A stretch of DNA of 64,000 nucleotides from Croceicoccus sp. YJ47 (GTDB taxonomy: Bacteria; Pseudomonadota; Alphaproteobacteria; Sphingomonadales; Sphingomonadaceae). The stretch lies in contig NZ_CP067087.1 in assembly GCF_016745095.1 (NCBI RefSeq), positions 1,058,501-1,122,500 of the forward strand, in the 5' to 3' direction. A model generated the notes under the pieces. It saw only the letters and a list, made by a program, of their open reading frames with translations. It had not been told where the DNA came from and did not search any database. Shown here one piece after another: positions 29,115 to 37,656 of the stretch (position 1 is its first letter; the number at the start of each line of letters is the position of its first letter). The position numbers and the translations under genes are program-made.

Positions 29115-29587
29115 CCTTCGCCGCCGCCCGCCCGACACGATGTTTCGAAGATCTGGAGGTCGGCGAATTCCGCCGCTCTCCGCCCCGCGTGGTCCGGCAG
29201 GAGGAGATCCTCGAATTCGCGCGCGCCTACGACCCGCAATGGTTCCACACCGATCCCGAAGCGGCCCGCGATTCGGTGTTCGGCGAGGTGGTGGCAAGCG
29301 GTATTCACGTGCTCGCCATGTGGCGGCAGATGGATCACGCCATCAATTCCGACATCGACCATGTCTGCGGCGTCGGCTGGGACGAATTGCGCTTGAAAAG
29401 CGCGGTGCGCGCGGGCGATGAAATCCACGTGACGTCCGAAATCGTCGCCCTCACCCCCTCCACCACGCGCAGTGACCGCGGGACCGCGCTCACCCGCTAT
29501 GCCGTGGTCAAGGCCGACGGAACCGAGGCGGTCACCTTTACCAGCATCAACCTCGTCTACACCCGCGAAGGGCGGCGGCGTGCCTGA
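29111..29587 (+). CDS. MaoC-like (hot-dog) hydratase
   Basis: The 158-residue single hot-dog protein has FEDLEVGEFRRSPPRVV, FARAYDPQWFHTDPEAA (the hydratase-2 region, D and H of the catalytic pair) and GWDELRLKSAVRAGDE, typical of MaoC-like enoyl-CoA hydratases. It would add water to an enoyl-CoA made by the neighbouring dehydrogenase. The start is a TTG overlapping the stop of the thioesterase frame (TTGA). It converges on the acyl-CoA dehydrogenase with only six bases between. Confidence 0.8.
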   Translation: MTFAAARPTRCFEDLEVGEFRRSPPRVVRQEEILEFARAYDPQWFHTDPEAARDSVFGEVVASGIHVLAMWRQMDHAINSDIDHVCGVGWDELRLKSAVRAGDEIHVTSEIVALTPSTTRSDRGTALTRYAVVKADGTEAVTFTSINLVYTREGRRRA

Positions 29588-29593
29588 ACGCGG

Positions 29594-30754
29594 CTAGCGC
29601 CGCTGATCGAAGCGGCGGCCGAGCATGGCGCCCGCGATATTCACCTTCTGAATATCGATCGCCCCGCCCGCAATGCCCCAGCCCCAGCTGTCGCGGAGGC
29701 GCCGTTCCATCGGGAAATCCTTGGAATAGCCATAGGCGCCCATCAATTGCATCGCGTCGCCGCACACCTCGCGCGCGATCGTATTGCTGAAACATTTGCC
29801 CGACGACGATTCGAGGATGGAGGGCAGCCCCTCCTCCGCATTCGACGCCGCGCGCCAGATCATCAGCCGCGCGGCCTCGGTCTTCATGTACATTTCGGCG
29901 AGCTTGAGCTGCACCGCCTGGAACTCGGCGATGGGCTTGCCGAACTGCTTGCGCTCCTGGACATAGGCGGACACATCGTCGAGCGCGCCGGTCGCCTGGC
30001 CCAGCGCCATGGTCGCATTGCCGCAGCGTTCCAGATCGAACGCCTCCATCAGCTTCTTGAACCCGCCGGCGGGCACGATGATGTTTTCGGCCTACACCTC
30101 GCAATCGTCGAAATTGAGGTCGCTCGACGGGATGCCGCGAAAGCCCATCAATTCCTCGTTCGGCCCGAAACTCAGGCCCGGCGCGTCCTTTTCCACCAGC
30201 ACCGCGCCGATGGCCCGCGCGCCCGGATCGTCCGACATGCGGCAATATACGACATAGGCATCGGCATGGCCCCCGCCCGAACACCACCGCTTCGTCCCGT
30301 TGAGCACGACCGTATCCCCGCGCCGTTCGGCCCGCGCCTTCAGATCGGTGAGTGCGGAGCCCGCATCCGGTTCGGACATCGACACCGCGACCACCATCTC
30401 GCCGCTGCAAACCTTCGGCACGATCCGTTGTTTCAGCGGGTCTGAGCCGAAATGCTCGATCGCGCGGACCGGGCCGACGCTCGATTCGAACACCGGGAAC
30501 GCCACGGCGGAGGAGATCTTCGCAAATTCCTCAAGCACCACGAGCGCCTCGATATTGCCGAGGCCGAGACCGCCCAGATCTTCGGACACGTTGATGCCCA
30601 GGAACCCCATTTCGGCATAGCGCCGGACGAGATCGCGGCTGGGCGGCACGTTGTCGCGCTCGAGCTCGGCGGCGATCGCGGGCAGCTCGTTGCGCGCGAA
30701 CTGGCGCGCGACATCCTGCAACTCGCGCTGCTGTTCGGTCAGTCTGAAATCCAC
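29594..30754 (-). pseudogene. Acyl-CoA dehydrogenase with in-frame TAG
   Basis: This is an FAD-dependent acyl-CoA dehydrogenase of 386 codons. N-terminal helices start MDFRLTEQQRELQDVARQFA, the flavin/substrate strand motif is VAVSMSEPDAGSALTDL, and the C-terminal helices carry RKQFGKPIAEFQAVQ and MQLMGAYGYSKDFPMER. A TAG at 30092-30094 interrupts it after FDDCEV, in the same frame. The segment that usually holds the catalytic Glu (E-G-T in many members) reads IAGGAIDIQKV here, so that residue is absent. It is the last gene of the SDR-Rieske 2-dehydrogenase unit. The stop may be a real mutation or an error. Confidence 0.8.
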
Positions 30755-30796
30755 GCGTCTTCTCCCCTCGCGCCGCTCGTCTTCGCTATGGCGGCG

Positions 30797-32128
30797 TCAG
30801 ATATCGTCCGGGCCCTTGCCGCCCGGTCCGTAGATGTAATCGTCCAGCACCTTGTGGAAATGGCGGATGCGCAATTCCTGATCCCCGACCCAGAGCCCCT
30901 TGAACGCGTCGGAATGCATGCCCTTCTGAACCGAGGGCAGGTTGAACGCATCCTGGTCGAGCACCTGTCCGATCGACTTGTCGCCATGGGCGAATTGCCG
31001 GTGGCGGGGGCGTTCGGGCCATTCCTCGCCCTCGGGCACGAGTTCGAGCATCCAGATGTCGTAGAGCATCCGGTCGGGATCGGTGGGATGGGGACGTTGC
31101 CGGAACATCATCACGTCGTCGGCATGGACGTTCATCGAAACGTTGGGAAAGATCGAATAGTGATAATCGTCGGTCAGCTGATCGTCGTTGAGATCGCTGT
31201 AGTCCTTGCCCTGCTCCGGTCCGTGCTTGCGCTTGAACGCCTGCACGTCCTTGCGAATGTCGCCGACGCGCCCTTCATAGGCGGCCGGGTCCATGCCGGC
31301 GGCCTGCATGATGCCGACGATGGCGGGGGGAATGGCGCTCGGCATGGCGACGCGCGCGCTGATCGCGGCGAAGGGCACGAGATAGCGGCTGTGGCGCTCG
31401 TACACGTCGATCTGAGCATTCGTATCGTCGAGATACCATTGCAATTGCGGGTGAATGCCCTGCACGTGGTAGACTTCGCTGAACGCGTCCACGCTCGCCT
31501 TCCAGTTGCAGTCCCATTCCACCGTCACGTCGCGCACCCACGCCATGCGCTCCATGTGATAGGGGTCGAGATGCTGCGGCATCGGCGCCAGAAATTCCTC
31601 CAGCGGGCCGACATCGGGATTGAGCGAGAACCACACGAAGCTGCCCCATTCCGCGCACGGGTAGGACGGAAGCGCGGCGCCCGGCGGGCACCCCTGCGGA
31701 AAGGTATCGAGATCGGGGATCCGGGCGATCTTCCCCTCCCAGTCATAGGTCCAGTGGTGGTACATGCACTGAAACGCCTCGGCATTGCCGATCCCTTCGG
31801 GGCGCAGGCGATTGCCGCGGTGCAGGCAGACATTGGGAAAGGCACGCACCGACCCGTCCTGTTGCCGCACGATCAGCACCGATTCCCTGCCGATGTCGGT
31901 GCAGATATAATCGCCCGGCTCGCGCATGTCGCATGACCGCCCGCCCAGGAGCCACACCTTCGTCCAGACGTTCTCCCATTCCCGCTTCATGAAATCGGCG
32001 CTGGTATAGCGTTCCGCCGGGATGAGATCGTAGCCGAGGTCGGGATCCTCCGCCTTTTCGGTCGGCGTGCCGTCGGGCCAGTCGGCAGGATCGACCCGCT
32101 CTATCGTCTGTTTGCGTTTGACGTCCAT
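30797..32128 (-). CDS. Rieske oxygenase alpha subunit 2
   Basis: The 443-residue oxygenase alpha subunit has Rieske ligands CLHRG (Cys101, His103) and CMYHHW (Cys121, His124) and mononuclear iron site NWKASVDAFSEVYHVQGIHPQ. The same DAF-x-E-x-YH-x4-HPQ pattern and following region occur in the third alpha subunit of the island, so these two are likely paralogues. No partner subunit adjoins it. The ATG at 32128 lies just past the stop of the upstream SDR, in one transcript. Confidence 0.9.
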   Translation of the reverse strand: MDVKRKQTIERVDPADWPDGTPTEKAEDPDLGYDLIPAERYTSADFMKREWENVWTKVWLLGGRSCDMREPGDYICTDIGRESVLIVRQQDGSVRAFPNVCLHRGNRLRPEGIGNAEAFQCMYHHWTYDWEGKIARIPDLDTFPQGCPPGAALPSYPCAEWGSFVWFSLNPDVGPLEEFLAPMPQHLDPYHMERMAWVRDVTVEWDCNWKASVDAFSEVYHVQGIHPQLQWYLDDTNAQIDVYERHSRYLVPFAAISARVAMPSAIPPAIVGIMQAAGMDPAAYEGRVGDIRKDVQAFKRKHGPEQGKDYSDLNDDQLTDDYHYSIFPNVSMNVHADDVMMFRQRPHPTDPDRMLYDIWMLELVPEGEEWPERPRHRQFAHGDKSIGQVLDQDAFNLPSVQKGMHSDAFKGLWVGDQELRIRHFHKVLDDYIYGPGGKGPDDI

Positions 32129-32136
32129 GGCGCGGC

Positions 32137-32897
32137 TCAGAATTGCGTGCGGTTGGTGTAGCCGCCATCGACGACGAGATTGGAGCCGTTGCACCACTGC
32201 GCCGCGGGGCTCGCCATGAACACGATGCACCGTGCGACCTCCTCCGGCGTGCCGAGGCGGCCGGCGGGATGCTGACGCAATTGCGCGTTGTAGAATTTTT
32301 CCATCGTGCCCTTGATCATGTCCCAGTTGCCGCCTCGAACTCGATCGGGCCGGGCGACACCACATTGACCCGTACGCCCTTGGACCCGTGGTGCAATGCG
32401 AGCTGCTTGCCCCAGGTGATGAGCGAGGCCTTCATCGCGTTATAGGCCTGCGGTCCGCCCATCGCCTCTGCGGCCGAGGTGCTCGCGATCAGGATGATGG
32501 AGCCGCTGCCCTGCTCCTCCATGTGCGGGATGACCGTTTCGACCGCGCGCACCGGGCCGAGCACATCGACCTCGAACGCATTGTGCCAGTATTGTTCGGA
32601 ACCCAGCCCGCCGCCCGACGAGCTGATCGGAATCAGGATATCGACCCCGCCCAACGTTTCGACCGCCCATTCGAGCCATTCGCGATATTCGTCGGCGTTC
32701 TTTACATTGACGGCGCGTCCGACGATATTCGTGCCATATTTGCCGAGTTCGGCGACCGCGTCCTTCACGCTGTCCTCGGACCGGGCGGTCAGCGCGATAT
32801 CGCACCCTTCGCGGGCGAGTATCTGGGCAATGGTATAGCCGATCCCGCGCGCGCCACCGACGACAATGGCTTTCTTACCCTGGAGTCCGAGATCCAC
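32137..32897 (-). pseudogene. Short-chain dehydrogenase/reductase with apparent frameshift
   Basis: This is an SDR of about 253 residues. The NAD(P) motif VVGGARGIGYTIA is at the N-terminus, and catalytic YNAMK follows in AYNAMKASLITWGKQ. The C-terminal GTPEEVARCIVFMASP and VVDGGY are in another frame. The break is at 32331-32335, where adding one C on the plus strand (GG to GGG on the coding strand) joins GPIEFEG to GNWDMIKG. The start is GTG at 32897 with GAGGAGAG ahead. It heads the SDR-Rieske 2-dehydrogenase unit, behind operator copy 3. Confidence 0.78.
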
Positions 32898-32990
32898 GTT
32901 ACTCTCCTCAGCATTTCGTGCCACTGACGCCCCCGGCGCCGCAGCGTGTTTTCCCAAGAGTTAGATGGCACCGTGCCGGCAATCAAGCAA

Positions 32991-33006
32991 AACATGCATG
33001 ATTGTT
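32991..33006. promoter_or_regulatory. Island operator copy 3
   Basis: AACA-TG-CATG-AT-TGTT matches all fixed positions of the palindrome and is followed by a T tract. It lies about 95 bases before the SDR start, in the divergent gap between that gene and tetR. Confidence 0.7.
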
Positions 33007-33078
33007 TTTTTGATCGTGTTGCAGTGCACCGTGCGGATCGCCATGTGATATCAAGATAACGCTTGCCATCGCGTATAA

Positions 33079-33094
33079 AACATTCATGATTGTT
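33079..33094. promoter_or_regulatory. Island operator copy 4 (tetR leader)
   Basis: AACA-TT-CATG-AT-TGTT matches all fixed positions of the palindrome. It ends 21 bases before the ATG of the TetR regulator, the position expected for autorepression. Confidence 0.7.
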
Positions 33095-33114
33095 TAAATT
33101 AGTGGGGACCGACC

Positions 33115-33759
33115 ATGCCGCTGGCCATGAACAAAACCGGCGAAACGCCGCGCACGGACATTGCCGAACCGCCCGCGACGCAGCAGTCGCGCAAGAGCGC
33201 GGCAACGCGCGCGCGCCTGGTCGATGCGGTCATCCGCTGTATCGTGACGTTCGGTTATTCCAACATCACCACGCCGCGCATCGCGCAGGAAGCGGGCTTG
33301 TCGCGCGGCGCGATGCTGCATCATTTCGAGAATGGCACCGCCCTTATAAAGACCGCGATCGCCGAACTGCACGAAAAACGGATGCGGGCATTTCGCCGGG
33401 CGTCGGATCGCGGCCACGACCCCGCCGACCTCGTGCAGGCTTATTGGCGGCAGGTACAGAAGCCGGGCTTCATCGCGTTCCACGAACTCGCGCTGGCCGC
33501 CCGCACCGATGACGAGCTGGCCGGGATCCTGCACCCGCTCCAGATCGAATTTCGCGAACGCTTTCACCGCGAGGCTATGGAGATGTTCCCCGAATGGGGT
33601 TCCGATCCGGCCCGTTTCGCCGAAGCCATGGCCCTGTCGCAGACGATGATCGAGGGCATGGCGATCATGCGCCTCGCCGGATCGCTGAACGAGGACATGG
33701 TGCAGCCCATGCTGACCATGCTCGAGGACAGGATACGCCAGCTCAAACCCGCAGAATAG
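33115..33759 (+). CDS. TetR family regulator of the island
   Basis: The 214-residue protein has an N-terminal TetR-type helix-turn-helix (RARLVDAVIRCIVTFGYSN, then TPRIAQEAGLSRGAMLHHFE, about residues 35-75) and a helical C-terminal ligand-binding and dimerisation part. It is the only transcription regulator in the 22-kb island. A palindromic operator stands just ahead of it and at the island's other promoters, so it is the natural candidate for the regulon's repressor, with a pathway intermediate as inducer. This is inference. A second in-frame ATG 12 bases on is an alternative start. Confidence 0.88.
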   Translation: MPLAMNKTGETPRTDIAEPPATQQSRKSAATRARLVDAVIRCIVTFGYSNITTPRIAQEAGLSRGAMLHHFENGTALIKTAIAELHEKRMRAFRRASDRGHDPADLVQAYWRQVQKPGFIAFHELALAARTDDELAGILHPLQIEFRERFHREAMEMFPEWGSDPARFAEAMALSQTMIEGMAIMRLAGSLNEDMVQPMLTMLEDRIRQLKPAE

Positions 33760-33878
33760 CATGGTCCCGCGACCCGGCGCCAACAGCCGGGCGCGAAGAC
33801 AGGAGAGACAGCCATGATCCACCCGACCGCAGGATTTGCCGCCACGCCGCGGCCCATTGCCCCCCGGCGGAACCGCGC

Positions 33879-35087
33879 ATGAGCGGACGCGGCATCGGCC
33901 CGCTCGAAGGGGTGACGGTCCTCGACCTGACCAGCGTGCTGATGGGGCCCTACGCCACGCAGATCTTCGCGGACCTGGGCGCCGACGTGATCAAGGTGGA
34001 AAGCCCCTCGGGCGATACCACGCGCGCGCTTCCCCCCGGACGGGAGGCGGATCGCGGCGGCATGTTTCTCAACCTCAATCGCGGCAAACGTTCGATCGTG
34101 CTCGATCTCAAGCAGGACGCCGCGCGCGACGCGCTGCTTGCGCTCGCGGCGAAGGCGGATGTGTTCGTCCATTCGATGCGCGCGCAGGCCATCGGGCGGC
34201 TCGGTCTCGACTATGCCGCCGTGGCGGAGGTCAACCCACGCGTCATCTATGCGAACATGTATGGCTATGGCCGCGACGGGCCGTATCGCGATTATCCGGC
34301 GTATGACGACATCGTGCAGGCCGCATCGGGCATCGTCGATCTTCAGGCGAAGCTGTCGGGCGGAAAGCCGACCTATCTTGCCAATGTGGTGGCCGACAAG
34401 GTGACGGGCCTGACGGGCGCCTACGCCATCATCGCGGCGCTTTTCGCAAGGGAAAGAACCGGCAAGGGGCAGGAAATCGAGATTCCCATGTTCGAGACGA
34501 TGGTGTCGTTTGCCGCGCTCGAACATCTGTGCGGGTCGGTGTTTCGCCCCCCGCTCGGCCCACCCGAATATGCCCGTGCCACGTCCGAGGCGCGCCGCCC
34601 CTACGCCACGGCGGACGGGCATATCGCGGTCATGATCTACACCGACAGACACTGGCGCAGCTTCTTCGACGCGATCGGCAATCCCGACTGGTCGCGCGAC
34701 CCGATGTTCGCCTCGATCCAGAGCCGGACCGAGAATATCACCGCGGTCCTGTCGCACGTGTCCGATATCCTTGCCACGAAAACCAGCGCGGAGTGGATCG
34801 CCCTCTTCCGCAAGGTCCAGATCCCCGCCGGCCCCATCGCCAGCCTGTCGGATCTGCTGGAGGATGAGCACCTCCACCACACCGGGTTCTGGCAGGATCG
34901 CGAGACCGCGGCCGTAGCCTTGCGCCTGCCCGGCATTCCAACGCGCTTTTCGTCAACCCCGGGCGAAATCGGCGATCCCGGTCCGGTCCTGGGCGCGGAT
35001 AGCCGGAGCATATTGCAGGACGCGGGCTTCGGCGACGCAGCGATCGAGGCGCTGCTGGCGGACGGCGCCGTGCGGGAGGCCGTATGA
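33879..35087 (+). CDS. CaiB/BaiF family III CoA-transferase
   Basis: The 402-residue protein moves CoA between acids by a family III mechanism. Typical segments are GPLEGVTVLDLTSVLMGPYA, ADLGADVIKVESPSGDTTR, LNLNRGKRSIVLDLK and YGYGRDGPYRDYPAYDDIVQ, the last with the catalytic Asp region. The ATG at 33879 has a poor ribosome site. A strong one (AGGAGAGAC) stands before an ATG at 33814 that opens a 22-codon frame ending exactly at ATGA with this start. One more C in the run at 33860-33865 would fuse the two, so the true N-terminus may be longer. It is second in the tetR unit and overlaps the next gene by ATGA. Confidence 0.88.
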   Translation: MSGRGIGPLEGVTVLDLTSVLMGPYATQIFADLGADVIKVESPSGDTTRALPPGREADRGGMFLNLNRGKRSIVLDLKQDAARDALLALAAKADVFVHSMRAQAIGRLGLDYAAVAEVNPRVIYANMYGYGRDGPYRDYPAYDDIVQAASGIVDLQAKLSGGKPTYLANVVADKVTGLTGAYAIIAALFARERTGKGQEIEIPMFETMVSFAALEHLCGSVFRPPLGPPEYARATSEARRPYATADGHIAVMIYTDRHWRSFFDAIGNPDWSRDPMFASIQSRTENITAVLSHVSDILATKTSAEWIALFRKVQIPAGPIASLSDLLEDEHLHHTGFWQDRETAAVALRLPGIPTRFSSTPGEIGDPGPVLGADSRSILQDAGFGDAAIEALLADGAVREAV

Positions 35088-35467
35088 CCGCGCCGGTCGA
35101 GCCCGGACCCGAGGCGCACTGGCGCGCGGCATTGCAGGAGGGGCGCATCCTGCTTCAGCGCGCGAGAGGCAGCGGCACGGTGTTCTTTCCGCCCCGGCTG
35201 GCCGAACCGGGGACCGGCGATACCGACTGGGAATGGGTCGAGGCGCCCGCCCTTGCCACGGTCTATGCCCTTACCATCGTGCACCCGCGCCCGCCGAAGG
35301 AGCCCTACAATGTCGTCATCGTCGATTTCGATGGCGGCGGGAGGATGATGGGCAGGGTCGATAACATCGCGGCGGACGCGGTGCGCATCGGCATGCAAGT
35401 CGCCCCGCGGATCGTCACCATCGCGGACGAACCGGCAATTGCCTTCGAACCGGTGGGGCAGGCATGA
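35084..35467 (+). CDS. DUF35 OB-fold protein lacking the zinc-ribbon cysteines
   Basis: The 127-residue DUF35-type protein is usually the partner of an SCP-x-type thiolase homologue. The C-terminal OB-fold pattern is clear (GDTDWEWVEAPALATVYALTIVHPRP, then YNVVIVDFDGGGRMMGRV). The N-terminal zinc ribbon is degenerate: where the family has C-x2-C pairs, the sequence reads ILLQRARGSGTVFFPPR with no cysteine. It overlaps its neighbours on both sides by ATGA, so it is made together with the thiolase-like protein. Confidence 0.8.
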   Translation: MTAPVEPGPEAHWRAALQEGRILLQRARGSGTVFFPPRLAEPGTGDTDWEWVEAPALATVYALTIVHPRPPKEPYNVVIVDFDGGGRMMGRVDNIAADAVRIGMQVAPRIVTIADEPAIAFEPVGQA

Positions 35468-36617
35468 GCGCGGGCGATTTCCCCGCGGCCGCGCCGCCAT
35501 CGCCGGGCTCGCGACATGGGGCATGGGCGAGGCGCCGGGTCACACCACAATGGAGATCGCGGCGCAGGCGGGCCTTCGCGCCGTGGCCGATGCGGGCATG
35601 ACGATTGCCGATGTCGATGCGCTCTTCATCTGCCTGCCCGACGATATTTTCGCCGGGCTGTCCTTTGCCGAATATCTGGGCATCGATCCGCGCTTTACCG
35701 ATAACAACCGCACCGGCGGCTCGTCCTTCATGAGCCATGTCATCACGGCGAGCCTCGCGATCGCGGCGGGACATATCGAAACCGCGCTCATCGCCTATGG
35801 CTCGAACCAGCGCAGCGCGGGCGGCAAGCTGTCGACCCCGGTGACCTGGAACCAGTGGGATGCACCCTATCGCGCCCTGTTTCCGGCCTCGGCCTATGCG
35901 CTGGCGGCGTCGCGGCATTTCCATGAATATGGCACGACGCGCACCCATCTGGCCGAGGTTGCCGTGGCGGCGCGCCAATGGGCGCAGACCAACCCGGAGG
36001 CGTTTGCGAAGGATCCGCTCACCATCGAGGATTGCCTCGCAAGCCGGATGATCACCACCCCGCTTGCGAAGAGCGATTTCTGCCTCGTGACGGATGGCGG
36101 CGGGGCCATCGTGCTCACCGCGACGGACCGGGCCCGCGACTGCCCGCGCGCGCCTGTGCCCGTGCTCGGCGGGGCGGCGGCAACCTGGTACAATTCGGTG
36201 GCGCAATCGCGCGACATCACCACCACCGCCGCGGCGGAATCGGGACCGCGCGCCTATCGCATGGCCGGGCTCGGCCCGAACGATATCGACGTGGTGCAGA
36301 TCTACGATGCCTTCACCATCAACACGCTCCTGTTCCTCGAGGATCTTGGCTTCTGTGCGAAGGGCGAAGGCGGCGACTTCGTATCGGGCGGGGCGATCGC
36401 GCCGGGCGGGCGGCTGGCCGTCAATACCAACGGAGGGGGGCTGTCCTGCGGCCATCCGGGCATGTACGGACTGTTCGCCCTGATCGAGGCCGCCCGGCAG
36501 ATTCGCGGCGACGCGGCCAACGCGCTCCCCAATGTGGCGACCGCGCTCGCTCACGGCAATGGCGGCACATTGTCGAGCCAGGCGACCATCGTGCTCGGCA
36601 GCATCGACACGGTGTGA
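35464..36617 (+). pseudogene. SCP-x-type thiolase homologue (probable retro-aldol lyase) with apparent N-terminal frameshift
   Basis: The protein of about 385 residues has a thiolase fold but no nucleophilic cysteine; the usual C-x-S-G position reads NRTGGSSFMSH. The VVQIYDAFTINTLLFLEDLG and GGGLSCGHPGMYG segments match thiolase-like proteins that pair with DUF35 proteins. In Ltp2-ChsH2 (steroid side chain) such pairs are retro-aldolases, and ipfD-ipfE in ibuprofen degradation are similar. The ATG at 35464 overlaps the DUF35 stop, but the frame breaks after DFP at a run of four C (35481-35484); one more C restores DFPRGRAAIAGLATWG. A cleavage role is inferred. Confidence 0.78.
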
Positions 36618-36641
36618 TCCGGGTGGGAGACGCCAGAAAGA

Positions 36642-36657
36642 TACATGCACGATTGTT
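36642..36657. promoter_or_regulatory. Island operator copy 5
   Basis: TACA-TG-CACG-AT-TGTT is followed by a T tract. It has two departures from the palindrome (first base, and CATG to CACG). It lies in the 126-base gap between the thiolase homologue and the next SDR, so the SDR-crotonase-SDR genes likely have their own promoter. Confidence 0.55.
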
Positions 36658-36743
36658 TTTTACTTGCGAACGCGGCAAGCTTCCTGCCAATTGCGGAGAT
36701 AAAGCCGACAAAATGTGAGCAATGCGATGGCGGGAGAACGCCT

Positions 36744-37649
36744 GTGAACAAGCCGAAGATTTTCCGCCCCGACCCCAATGATACATCGCGGCCCCAGCGC
36801 GGATTGAACGAAGAGGATCTGGCGTCCAATTCCACCGTCTTTCGCGACGATCTGCTGGCGGGGCACACGATGCTGATCTCCGGCGGCGGCAGCGGCATGG
36901 GCAAGGCGATGGCCTTCCTCGCCAGCAGGCTGGGCGCGAATGTGGCGATCTGCGGCCGTACCGCGGAAAAGCTCGATGCGACGCGCGATGCGATTGCGGA
37001 GGCGACCGGGCGCGAGATCTTCACCTGCCCCACCAATATCCGCGATGGCGACGCGGTGGAGGCGCTGATCGCGTCGGTGCATGACCGGTTCGGCGCGCTC
37101 GACACGCTGGTCAACAATGCCGGCGGGCAGTTCCCGCAGGACGCCATCGACTTCACGCGCAAGGGCTGGCTCGCGGTGATCGACACCAATCTCAACGGGA
37201 CATGGTGGATGATGCAGGAGGCCGCACGGCGCTGGCGCGAGGATGGCAAGGCGGGGCATATCATCAATATCGTCGCGAATGTCGAACGCGGCATGCCGCA
37301 GGCCGCGCACACCTGTGCCGCGCGCGCGGGCGTGATCTACCTGTCGAAAACGGTGGCCACCGAATGGGCGCCCCATCGCATCCGCGTGAATTGCATCGGC
37401 CCCGGCGTGATCGAGACGGAGGGATTCCGCATGTATCCCGAAGAGGCGCTCAAGCGGTTTCACAACGCCAATCCGATGAAGGAACGCGGCGATGCGTGGG
37501 ACGTCGCCGAACAGGTTATGTATCTCGCCAGCCCGGCGGCCAATTTCATCAATGGCGACCTCATCGTCATCGACGGCGGGCAGGCGCAATGGGGCGTGGT
37601 CTGGCCGCAGGGCCGGCCCGATTATTTCAACGAGGGCGAGACGGAATAG
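36744..37649 (+). CDS. SDR resembling peroxisomal trans-2-enoyl-CoA reductase
   Basis: The 301-residue short-chain dehydrogenase has cofactor motif ISGGGSGMGKAMA and NNAGGQFPQD. The usual Y-x3-K is replaced: the aligned stretch is AHTCAARAGVIYLSK, the pattern known from PECR/2,4-dienoyl-CoA reductase-type SDRs, which act on enoyl-CoA. C-terminal INGDLIVIDGG is present. The start is GTG at 36744 after GGGAGAACG; longer starts would fall in the operator. It is the first of three genes running the same way. Confidence 0.82.
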   Translation: MNKPKIFRPDPNDTSRPQRGLNEEDLASNSTVFRDDLLAGHTMLISGGGSGMGKAMAFLASRLGANVAICGRTAEKLDATRDAIAEATGREIFTCPTNIRDGDAVEALIASVHDRFGALDTLVNNAGGQFPQDAIDFTRKGWLAVIDTNLNGTWWMMQEAARRWREDGKAGHIINIVANVERGMPQAAHTCAARAGVIYLSKTVATEWAPHRIRVNCIGPGVIETEGFRMYPEEALKRFHNANPMKERGDAWDVAEQVMYLASPAANFINGDLIVIDGGQAQWGVVWPQGRPDYFNEGETE

Positions 37650-37656
37650 CCGCATC

